The position numbers and the translations under genes are program-made. From Smittium mucronatum (taxonomy: Eukaryota > Kickxellomycota > Harpellomycetes > Harpellales > Legeriomycetaceae), in NCBI GenBank assembly GCA_001953115.1, contig LSSL01002114.1:1-17328 (forward strand): DNA of 17,328 nt, written 5' to 3'. Positions 8,505 through 17,328 of the stretch are shown here, piece by piece (position 1 is the first letter of the stretch; each line of letters starts with the position of its first letter). Under the pieces are notes generated by a model. It saw nothing but the letters and a program-made list of their open reading frames with translations, had not been told where the DNA came from and ran no database searches.

Positions 8505-10390
8505 CTCCAAGATATCAAGCGCCAGTGGTTGTTTTCATAGAACGGAGACTTTCCGCTTTTTTGGATCTGGTATGATTGAGGTTTCCTGCAAATTTGGTAG
8601 CTGAGAAATTGACTTAGCCATAAGTTCCGTAAATAATATGGCTGATTTCCACATTTTTGTCACCAGAATCATGGTTATCCTTTCTCCTTCGACTTTATGT
8701 ACTACTTTTGAGATCAGGTTATATGGTGGGCAGCTATAAGGGTTGTTAAACACTGACCAATTTTATATCAGCACGTTTTTTCCCAAAGTCTTCGTGACCA
8801 TGAACCAGCTGAAGTAGGCTTTTATCTTCGTATTCGATTTGAATGCAGACAGGTCCACATCGTGTTGGCCGTATACTAGGTTCAGTGTTTTGAATTTCTT
8901 CACGGATAGAGACAACTCTGTCTGTGCGGTCTATCTTCTTAGTGCATCAGCTGGATTGAGCACCGAAGAAATATATGTGACTGTGTTTTGTATTTTTTTT
9001 CAAGATGTGATCCAATATTTTTTATGCTATCGCGAGTAGTTCGGGGAAATTTTTTCCTCCAAACTTCCTTACATAAGCTATTTTAGTCGTGTTTTCTGAG
9101 TATACAAACACTGAGAGACCCTCCATGCTCTTGAATCTTAGAGCATAGAATACTAAGAGAAGCACCTTCTCATTGATATGCATCTTTTATTCGTTTCGAT
9201 TCCACATTCCCGAGTACGTCTTGGATCCTATTACTATTCCCCAGCTGTATAACTGGAATCCGTAAATATTTCTATTTATGGAGTCTCGGGCAAGAATGAG
9301 AGATCTTTCTATGACTTCAGTTTTTTCTTCAAGAAAAATAGGTTCTGTATCGCAGGTTTCGTCAGAATTACTTTAAGGTTTCTATGAATTTATTCTCAAC
9401 AATTCATGATTATTTAGTTCCAGGATTCTGCAAAGCATAAGACGTCCCGAAAGTAGAGCGATTGATATTGAATGTGCTTTGCCGATAAAACTCGACAGAA
9501 ATCTCAACTTTTTTTTACCAGCGTTTATTAGTTTGCTGGCCTCTCGTCAAAGATACCTGATCTTGGTAGAAGGTACCTTATGGGTCATTTCTCTGGTATT
9601 TATGACCATCACAATATGAGTGATTGACTAGGACGGGGAGGTAAAATATTTCTCGTCTTTGACCTTAAATCCAACCTTCGAGAGCCTGGAGTATATCGAG
9701 TGTGTGATTGCAGCACACGCCTGTTTATTTTCTCTCACTATCAAAGGATCGTCCTGTTACGCCGAGATAAGAATACCTTTCGACATGGCACACACCAAAA
9801 AAGGGCGAATAATAATTTTCTAAGACCCATGTTCTCGGTGATAGTACGAAAGGTAGGACGCTTAATAGGAAGCTGCAGCCGTTCCAATGAAAATGGAGGA
9901 TTTTTCTGCACAGCTTATATATCAGGATATGCATGAATTCATCCTGGAGCTCTAGGGAAGTCGGGTAATCCTTTCGAAGGATCATGCGGCAGATATTTGA
10001 TAGAGTTTCCATTTTGAAATTCTTTTCTACAACATGAATATCGAGCTTGCTAAGGTCTAGAACTGGTCTCAGTCCCCCAGTCTTTTTTGGGATCGTGAAA
10101 AGCTTTCTTTAAAACCCCAAATCTTTCGACTGGAATTCCTCGATTGCTCTCTTGGTTAAGAGGGGGGCTACTTCTTCGGTCAGAAGCTTGCTGGCCTCCT
10201 GTTTCAGGTTCAGTTTTTTCCGACGACGGTTTCAACTTCAGAGATTCTGTGTTCTTGAGGGGATTTCAGAATCCCCTTATCACTATGTTTTATGCCCATT
10301 GGTTGTCCATAGGTTTGATATATGCTGAATTAAGCATAACGAGTATCCCCCCATCCAGAGAACTGTTTTTGGTCTTCACTGAGACCCTCT
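8505..10390 (-). pseudogene. element 2 pol: reverse transcriptase, RNase H and C-terminal domain, decayed
   Basis: Reading down the minus strand, there is an IPVERFGVLK block followed by a PKK-type motif and VLDLSKLD near 10130-10050. Next comes MKMETLSN-like sequence with its ATG at 10012. SLELQDEFMH follows, where the family's first catalytic Asp has become Glu at 9952-9950. FHWNGCSF and a VLPF block come next. The YLDD active-site box near 9765-9745 is broken by about 10 extra bases and a shift. RNase H follows with YSWGIVIG near 9260-9235, and VYSENTT near 9110-9090 where the family has Asp. The tail SCPPYNLISKVVHK to PDPKKRK (8740-8545) is the PP(F/Y)NLI domain that follows RNase H in DIRS pol, sometimes annotated as methyltransferase-like. 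Confidence 0.9.
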
Positions 10391-11182
10391 CACTCGTCCT
10401 CGACCCCTTCTCGAAAATTTGATTGACGTTTGGATGACTAGTTGATTGCTTTAACTGTGGTGTTGGGTCCCGTAACAGTGTTTCTGCTGTATGATTCTTT
10501 TGAAATCGAACTCTGCTGGTGATTTCGAAAAGGCTGTACTCTCTGTCTTCTTTGAACAGTCTTCTTGGCTATGAGTGCTTATAACGACTCTTGATCCACT
10601 AATGGCTTGTATTTAGATTCTACTAGCCGGATGAGATTTACAGGGAGCTTTAAACCCTATAAAGGGATTTTCTAGTCTGTATTGGGTTACTTTGGCCTCT
10701 AAATCGGTTAGCAGAGCTCTCATTGTGTTTAAAAACATGCTTTCAGGATCCAAGAAAGTATCGAGGCCGGAGTTTTCTTGAACTCGGTAATAGAAGTAAT
10801 ATTCAATTAGTCTAATCGCTTGAGAAAGAGCTGTCTGAATCTCATAAAAGACAGTATCAGCTTTAATCACCGCTATTGATACAATTTCGTATAGAGGTGG
10901 AGGGTTTAGTTCATCGAAATAGACTTAGAAAAAGAATTTATATCTATTTTGCGCTCTTATTTTTGTTAGCGGTGAGTGAAAGAAGTCTTCTTAAATTGAC
11001 GAAAGTGCTGTGGTAAGTTCCGGATAAAGGGTGAGGTCAGTTACAGGGATTCTTGTATTGAAATATGGATCCTCTGGTTCCAGCCCATGTTCCTTTTCTT
11101 TTAAGAGTTGCTGAACCGTTTCAGTCAACAGTTTGAACTGGTCCTGAGTCACCGGGTTTTGACTGGCAGCGTCTTGTTCCAT
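10390..11182 (-). pseudogene. element 2 gag-like ORF, decayed
   Basis: It starts with ATG at 11182-11180, just inside the 5' ITR. The first frame encodes a short Gln/Glu-rich, probably coiled-coil segment (QFKLLTETVQQLLKEKE) and ends early at 10991-10993. A second frame (10870-10613) carries an 85-codon piece, and a third piece near 10440-10390 is Arg/Gly-rich (a GRGRVRG-type run), a common ending for gag proteins that bind nucleic acid. The identity rests on position and on this basic tail. The breaks show that no gag protein is made. Confidence 0.7.
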
Positions 11183-11241
11183 TATCTTAGTTGAAGGTAT
11201 AATATTTACTTTATTTTGAAAATCTCTATGCTGTTAGAGTA

Positions 11242-11416
11242 CCTTTGCCAAAGAAAAGATGATAAGGATAACACAATTGTGTACTTTAAATACCATATAT
11301 AAAAAAAATTATTAGTTCATTTTATTCACTCATTATTATTAGTTTGTAATTTCCAGTTTAGTTATATCCAATAAGATGTTAACACTTAATATGTCTCCTC
11401 CCAGAAGTATAATGCA
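11242..11416 (-). repeat. element 2 5' inverted terminal repeat (right end)
   Basis: This is the inverted partner of about 7235-7400, ending GCATTATAC on the minus strand. It lacks the outer extension seen at the other end. It would carry the promoter region of the element on the minus strand, but no clear box is visible. Confidence 0.87.
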
Positions 11417-14400
11417 TGAAAAACCGTGTAAAAAAAACAACCAAATCGACAAATAAAATATTTACCTGCCTTTGTTTAACTCAATATTTCTAATATGGCT
11501 TCCATATATTAATTCACTGAATTCTTTATTCTCACCTCATTGAAAGAGTTTAGGCTTTTTTTAAAGATTGTCATCAACCTTTACAGGTTTCGTCTCGATT
11601 CATCTTATTTTATTTTTTTCATGATTCAGTTTTTTCGCCACAAAATATTCGAGATGTTACATCTTCTCACTTAAAGTAGAATAACATCAGTGGGATTTTA
11701 GTATAAATAAATTTCTTTACATGCATTGCCCAGGCATCTAATTCTTGACAAGGTATTCAACAATTGTGGATCAGAAGTCTAAATAAGTTGAATTTATTTC
11801 AATATATAAATTTAGCGAAATGGAAATTAAAGTTTAAATCTTATTTGAAATTAATCTATGTTTTTTACTATTTTGTAAATAATTATAACATTAAGGGTTA
11901 TGGATATTAATAGTAACTATGCTAAACTAATCATCTTGGTTAGGCATAATCTTTTAACAATAGTGAAATTGCTTTCGGGGCTGTCACGATTGAAGATTAA
12001 AGGCTCTTTCGTCAAACAATATTACTACACAGGATATAATTAGTCAAATTTACTTCTCAAAATAACCTTCATCGAAAAAGTAAAAAAAATAAGGATTAGT
12101 TATTTCTGGACTCGGGCCCAATTTAAAAAAATGGGGGGGGGGGCTTGAATATACCTGGGTTGATACGGTTTTCCGGTATGTAATTCATAATCAAAAGTAT
12201 CTATAGTGGCATAAGCCTCTTTCATTTTTTATCTTTTACTATAAATTTAATATTTAAAATTTAGTTAAAATGGTTTCACTTATGAATTATTCCATGATTT
12301 TTTTTGTTTTAAAATATTTTTAATCATTATAAAAATTTACATCGTTTTTGGAGTATGATTATTCTTACAAAAATCTGTCTTTTTAGATAACCATTTCACC
12401 AAAAACTATTAGGTACTTGTTATATTGTTATATATCGAGATAGCCACTATTGAAACTAAAAAAAAATTTCAATAATGTGTAAAATTTAATTTTGATACTA
12501 TTAATTAGTTTTTTTTATTAGATTTCAAGATTCGTTGTTTATTCAATATCTCTTTAAAGGTGAATTTTTTTGAATTTTTTAAATTTTCAAAGAGATGAAT
12601 TTGAAAAATGAGGTTAAACTCAGAATAAATGGATAGTTTATATATAACTGAAAAATATAAAACACAAATTCACTTAAGGTTGTTATAAAATATATCAGAG
12701 CTCTTTTTTTTTCCAAAAAATCAATATAACTATCATTATGCTCATTATTGATTTGTAGTATTTCAATTAAAAAATAACTGGTTTAATGGAATGGCGTCTT
12801 TAAATTAATGTATTTAAATTTTTTGGAAAAAAAAAATTGGAAATTGTACTTTCAAATAGCCACAAACGATTTTAAGGCTAAAATGAATATATGTACATAT
12901 TATAAATAACCTAAAAAAACTAGGCTTTCATTGATCAATAATTTCTCTAAGATCTCAACAAAAAAATATTCAGTTGAATCATTTCATTTGATCGCATAAA
13001 AATAATAAGAATAAGAATAATAGCTTAATAAAATTATTTAATACATTAAAAAATCTCTAATAATTTAGTTCAAATTTCTGAGATAAAAAACAAAATAAAA
13101 AGATATTCACCATCTGCAATAAAAATTACATGCTATGCTAATTATATGATTATAAAATTTAAAATCTGAGATGTGATGCATGTTAACCACTCAGAATCTT
13201 ATGGAGGAGTCGCTTCATTGAAGTCATATTTCGATAAAATAATCAAAAATCCTATTTATGTATTTGTATTGTGGAATAAATATTATCAAATAAAGTTTAG
13301 ATCTTTCCAAAAAAAAAACAGGCTTGTCAAAAATTTAAGTTTGACTTATATAAAGTTCAAATGTATGAAGTGGGATAATTATATTTTAATTCAAACATAT
13401 TTTTTGTATTAATGATAAAATATTTATTGTAAGCCGCTATCATCAAGTTTAGATGAGAGTGAAAAAAATTAAAGAAAAAAATAAAGCCTTTACGGCATTT
13501 TTTTATCAATTGAAAAATGAGTCTTTTTAGAAAAAAATTATATACAACTCATTAAATATAATATAGTACAGAAACTAGAATATTGTTTAATCGTAATTCT
13601 GCTGGTTAATATATGAAATCGGCCAATGGTCAATTTTTAAAAAATACTACATTAAATTTAAGAAAAATCTAGTCAAATTAAGAAAATTTTTCACAGTATC
13701 CTGTAAAGTATCAACTTGATATATCTTTGGTTCAATTCTCATCGACTTAGTGTTGATTTTTTTTTTTGCGGGGATTGGTAATAACAATTATATTGAAATC
13801 AATTGGAATAAAATAGAATGTTCTATTTAATAAAAAATAATTTTAGACAATAAAATTTTAGACATTTCTAGAATCGTCGATATCCGTAAAACTAATCTGC
13901 TATTTCCTATCATTTTAGCAGAAAAAATCAGTATAAATAATTTTATCAGGGAATTTTGTTATATTCAGATTTATACTATGTGATTGATGATCAAAATTAT
14001 AGAGTCTTTATTCCCTAGATCTTTGAATATCAAAATCGTTTTTAAGATAATTCTAAATGAGTGAAAAAAAACACTCCAGAACCTTATAGTAGATTTTTAG
14101 ATTTGGATACCAATAGCTGAGTTTTAGCTATCATTGTAATTTTATTATTATTTCAAGAAGGAAGGCTTTAAAACAAAGGTTTTTGCTGATTAAACAAACA
14201 TATTCCATTTACCAAAAATAAGTAAACTATTCCAACATATCATTAGTCTTTAAACAAGCGAAATAATTAAATTTTTCTTGTATTTTGGCTGAAGTATATT
14301 AACTTAACGAAGTTCTAAAGAGCTTAAATTTAAACTCGTAAACTTCGCACTCATTTAAAATTGCCTTTTGGCATTAATACTTGAAAAAGTTTAATCAATA

Positions 14401-14491
14401 AAGAATTGTAGTTATTACAATTTTACCCTAACTTTCAAGATTAAATTAGTAACATATTCATAAAAAGGTCTCATATACCTTTTGAAATCGA
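11417..14491. other. AT-rich region with no supportable gene
   Basis: About 3.1 kb. It has a G11 run at 12133-12143, preceded by a GGGCCC word, and many A/T homopolymers. One 79-codon + strand frame (13173-13412) is AT-driven in composition (Ile, Lys, Tyr, Phe, Asn), has no motif and no splice context, and is treated as chance. The last part is the upstream region of the gene at 14492. A CATAAAAAG word at 14459-14467 lies 25 bases before its ATG and could be a TATA-like element, but that spacing would leave almost no 5' leader. Confidence 0.5.
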
Positions 14492-17328
14492 ATGATGAGG
14501 AAGGAGGAACAGCAAATAAAGGTCAATAAACTGATCTTTATTTTTTTCTTGCTAAATCTAGTAGGTTTGGTATTAGGATCTTTTCTGATAGACGAAAAAC
14601 AAGCAGACACAAATAAGCTCAGCAAATTTGAAAAACATAATGTAAGATATTTCGGTGATTCGTACTAAATTTCCATCTATTTTAGTGTAATCACTAATTA
14701 GCTTTAATTAAAGTTTTTGCAATTGATGGGTATGATTTCTTTTTTTATACTTTATAGACTGCATCGAAAAATGGGTTAGAATTTCATCCATATGAGGAAA
14801 GATTAGAAAATGAGCAAACTGGCATAGATATTCCTCTTATGGATCCGAATCAGAATATATTGTACGACGATGACGAAATTGTAGAGGATAATAATAATGC
14901 CGAAAAAGATTTCTCAGAGTATATAGATTATAACGAATCATCTACAAGAGATCCGGATTTAGTAGATAACAGGTATTAAGTTTGATAATTGCAACGAAAA
15001 AATTTAGAATATAGTATTAAAGCCTAGTTTACTATTAAAAGTCATTTAAAGTTTTCAATTTCTAGAAAATGAAATCTATCACATTCAATATAATCCAACA
15101 CACTCTTCTGTTAAATATATTAATCATATCTTTTTAAAAAAATTCTAATTAGGACCTCAGAATCTTCTGCAGAACCGACAACAACAGTGTTTACAAATAG
15201 TGAGGAAAAGGCCAACATAGCAAAATCTTCATCCGAAACCAAGGGTATCTCAAGTTTATGCTATTATATACTTTATTCCAACATCGTTGCTGTTTGTTTA
15301 GACCCAGCTTTACTCTTAACATTTAAACTCAGATGTTTATTTTTATTGCATATTTAAAAGATTTACTTTAAAATCTGTGATACTTAGGTAAAATAAATAC
15401 AAATAAAATTCCGCGTGCAGGTAAAACTAGCAATTTATTTAAAAAAGAAAAAAGTATCAGGGCCTCCAAAATAATTAAATCAAACAAAGGTAAACATAAA
15501 AAGGATAATGGAAAGATATCTAGATTATACAAGCATCAAAAAAAATCTAGTGAAATTCAAAAATTTCCAAGATTTTATGAAAGAAGTAAAATTAGAATCA
15601 AGAAAATCCTAAAAACAAACCTAAATAAGATTCATAAAAAGAAACTTATTCAAAAGTCTAATCAAGTTAAGAATTTTGGGCATACTGTCAGTGATCTTCA
15701 AAAGCCGAAAATTCGCAATAAAAAAAATAGAAATTCATCTTCAAAAAAGCTGTACCAAGGCCCTAATTCTATTAAAAATGTCAATGAAAACAGCTCAAAA
15801 AGTCCTCAATCTCAAAACACTAATTTAGTAAAACCCCCAGTAGTTTCAAATAAGAACAAAAAAGGAACAAATAATATATTTTCCTCATTCAAAAAGCACA
15901 AAAATGAAACGCCATCTAATTTTAATAAACATCAAAAAGGAAAGAATTACTTAAATCAATCAAAAAATAAGTGTGGTCAAATAAAAAAATCTCGAAATTG
16001 CGTAAAAAAATTCCAAGCGCATATAAAACGCAAAAACCAACAAACTAAAAAGTTTGGTTATAAAATTATAAAGCATGTCGACAGAAATGGATATAAAGAC
16101 AAAAATTATTTTTCAAGAAAAGTTAAATATTATAAATCGAAACACAACAAACTGAGAAAAGAGGATAAATATTTAAATAAAAACCATAAGTATAATCGCC
16201 AAGGAAAAAAACAAAGATTATACTTAAAAAATGTTGCCGAGAAAAAAATAATTCGTCATAGATTACATAAACTCAAAATGAAAATCGAAAGAATCAAGTC
16301 AAGGCTTCATAAAAGAAAATCTTATCATATTCCGGTTTATAGAAAAAAACAAGAGCGAAAAAGGTTAATAAGAGAGTTAAAACGTATAAAACGTAAATAT
16401 AGAAAAAATAAACAAAAATTAAGAAAGATTATAAAAAGACTAAAAGAAATAAAATATAAACTAAAGTATCAGTTAAATAAATATAATCGCCAAAAATTCC
16501 ATAAAGAAAATAGATTTATGGAAAATAGAATTAAAGTAAATAAAGTAAGAATTTATAGGAAATGTAAACATAAATGTCGATACTCCAATAGATTTAGAAG
16601 ATGTATAAGAAAATGTTACAGAAAATGTAAGAAAATTTTAATATATATAATAGACAATATTTTAAAAAATTATAATTTTTAGATAATTACCGGAATAAAA
16701 TAATAAGGAAATGGATCAAAGACCATAAAAAATACGAAATAGATAGGGGCTATAATGAAAATAATGATGAAAATAATGATGAAAATAAACGTAAGGAAAC
16801 AACAAAAGAATACTCAGAGACAAAATCTAAATATTGCAAATCATCATCTTGCTCTTCATCCATAATTTCAACTTCAAGTTCGACATCATCCAAACCTTTG
16901 TCTTCGGTTCCATCTAAAACCAAAACTAGAACTAAATGCAGGAAATCTTCTTCATCAACACCATCATTAAGCCCATATTCATCTTCCAACACGACCAAAT
17001 CCAAACATCACAAGCATTCCAGAAAATCTAAAACCCATCATCACAGAAGTACTCGCCGCCGATCAACCAGCACAAAATCTTCTAAAAAATCTCAAAGCAA
17101 ATCATCATCTAGTTCTTCGTCCACGATTTCATCATCTGCAACAATTTCAACTTCAAGTTCGACACCATCCAAACCTTCGTGTTCAGTTCCATCAACATCA
17201 AGAACTAGAACTAAATGCAGGAAATCTTCTTCATCAACACCATCATTAAGCCCATATTCATCTTCCAGCACGACCAAATCCAAACATCACAAACATTCCA
17301 GAAAATCTAAAACCCATCATCACAGAAG
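14492..17328 (+). CDS. multi-exon gene for a predicted secreted Lys-rich protein with a Ser/His/Lys repeat tail (3' partial)
   Basis: The proposed exons are 14492-14641, 14758-14972, 15153-15244, 15388-16626 and 16683 to beyond the window. Phases match at every junction, giving 780 complete residues. Residues 14-30 are a hydrophobic run (FIFFLLNLVGLVLG) after a charged start, which fits a signal peptide. Residues about 60-120 are acidic (YDDDEIVEDNNN). Exon 3 is Ser/Thr/Glu-rich. Exon 4 (residues about 154-565) is extremely Lys/Arg/Asn-rich and ends in a C-X3-C-X8-C-X3-C cluster (Cys 545, 549, 558, 562), with two more Cys at 348 and 357. Exon 5 is a Ser/Thr/Lys/His-rich tandem repeat. The start is the first of two adjacent ATGs. 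I do not recognise a family. A matrix, adhesive or polyanion-binding role is conceivable from composition only. If the signal is false, a basic nuclear protein is the alternative. Confidence 0.7.
14642..14757 (+). other. intron 1 (116 bp)
   Basis: The donor is AAT|GTAAGA and the acceptor ATACTTTATAG|ACT. It falls in phase 0. It separates the signal-peptide exon from the acidic exon; reading through meets a stop at TAA (14666-14668). Confidence 0.75.
14973..15152 (+). other. intron 2 (180 bp)
   Basis: The donor is CAG|GTATTA and the acceptor TTCTAATTAG|GAC. Two bases remain before the intron and one after, forming an AGG (Arg) codon. Confidence 0.7.
15245..15387 (+). other. intron 3 (143 bp)
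   Basis: The donor is AAGG|GTATCT and the acceptor GATACTTAG|GTA. The split codon is GGT (Gly). Joining here opens the long Lys-rich frame, which has no ATG until 16278, so an upstream exon is required to express its first 296 codons. Confidence 0.7.
16627..16682 (+). other. intron 4 (56 bp), with a stop codon overlapping the acceptor
   Basis: The donor is AAT|GTAAGA, the same hexamer as intron 1, and the acceptor is ATAATTTTTAG|ATA. Splicing in phase 1 makes a TAT (Tyr) codon and joins the Lys-rich frame to the downstream open frame, which itself has a stop at 16673-16675 and so cannot begin further upstream. If the intron is kept, translation ends at TAG 16680-16682. The length is short but workable for an animal intron. 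Confidence 0.65.
16757..16789 (+). repeat. 12-bp GAAAATAATGAT tandem repeat in exon 5
   Basis: About 2.7 copies of a 12-base unit, in frame, encoding an Asn/Asp/Glu run (NENNDENNDEN). It is a simple in-frame expansion at the acidic start of exon 5. Confidence 0.7.
16841..17328 (+). repeat. two-copy ~279-bp in-frame coding repeat in exon 5
   Basis: Copy A starts at 16841 and copy B at 17102. After an 18-base in-frame insertion in copy B (six codons, near 17129-17146) the offset is 279 bases. 16925-17049 and 17204-17328 differ at only two positions. The unit encodes about 87-93 residues rich in Ser, Thr, Lys and His, including a TRTKCRKSSSS block and a KSKHHKHSRKSKTHHH block. The array runs off the window, so the copy number is unknown. 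Confidence 0.9.

Larger units (their letters stand above)
7195..11416 (-). mobile_element. DIRS-like tyrosine-recombinase retrotransposon, element 2 (decayed, full length)
   Basis: This is a ~4.2 kb element reading right to left. Its 5' ITR is at 11242-11416, followed by gag, then reverse transcriptase/RNase H/C-terminal domain, then tyrosine recombinase. An ICR at 7423-7522 and the 3' ITR with outer extension at 7195-7400 complete it. It is better preserved than element 1: long stretches of family-typical protein remain readable, and the ICR junction is clear. Internal stops, shifts and altered catalytic residues show it is inactive. Its 5' end begins GCATTATA, the same word that starts element 1, so the two belong to related subfamilies. 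It is inserted opposite in orientation to element 1. Confidence 0.92.

Noticed and set aside
5905..12143. C10 run (5905-5914) and G11 run (12133-12143) as arms of a large inverted repeat
   Set aside because: The flanking sequences of the two runs do not match when one is reverse-complemented. They are treated as separate homopolymers.
13173..13412. 79-codon + strand open frame in the AT-rich region
   Set aside because: Its composition is what AT-rich random DNA gives (Lys, Ile, Tyr, Phe, Asn), with no motif, signal peptide, splice context or neighbouring coding sequence.
13483..13503. GCC-loop-GGC followed by a T run, like a bacterial terminator
   Set aside because: The stem is only 3 bp, and the window is eukaryotic in every other respect. 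T runs are common throughout.
16278..16682. Stand-alone 134-codon gene starting at the ATG at 16278
   Set aside because: The same frame is open for 296 further codons upstream to a splice acceptor at 15387, so this ATG is internal to exon 4.
16750..17283. Two minus-strand open frames rich in Asp, Glu, Leu and Val
   Set aside because: They are antisense shadows of the Ser/Lys/His repeat exon. The + frame is open across both and across the gap between them.

Overview
This window comes from an A+T-rich eukaryotic genome, most likely an animal. Three things point that way: GT-AG introns in the only intact gene, two full-length but decayed DIRS-type (tyrosine-recombinase) retrotransposons, and long stretches of non-coding AT-rich DNA. 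A crustacean such as a copepod would fit, but that is only a guess because no taxon-specific marker is visible.

Layout. 1-540 is a small compositionally distinct region. It has a GC-richer left edge, three tandem ~65-bp repeat units that each fold into a hairpin with the same loop, and several other short perfect hairpins. 541-1270 is plain AT-rich sequence. 1271-5640 is DIRS-like element 1 on the + strand: inverted terminal repeat (ITR), gag, reverse transcriptase/RNase H, tyrosine recombinase, internal complementary region (ICR), ITR. 5641-7194 is a spacer with a GC-richer patch, a C-run and a short inverted repeat. 7195-11416 is DIRS-like element 2 with the same order on the - strand. 11417-14491 is about 3 kb of AT-rich DNA with no supportable gene. 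From 14492 to the right edge is a multi-exon + strand gene.

The two retroelements share an architecture. ITRs flank the body, the 3' ITR carries an extra outer extension with a small hairpin, and just after the recombinase stop lies an ICR. In both elements the ICR is the reverse complement of the element's 3' end joined to its 5' end, which is the junction a circular intermediate would carry. Both copies are dead: their frames are broken by many stops and shifts, and several catalytic residues are altered.

The right-hand gene is the most interesting locus. Splicing gives a predicted secreted protein with a signal peptide, an acidic stretch, a very long Lys/Arg-rich exon ending in a CX3C-X8-CX3C cluster, and a last visible exon encoding a Ser/Thr/Lys/His-rich tandem repeat that runs off the window. 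An apparent stop codon at 16680-16682 overlaps a splice acceptor. A 56-bp intron restores frame into a second open frame of at least 644 bases. I do not recognise the protein family.
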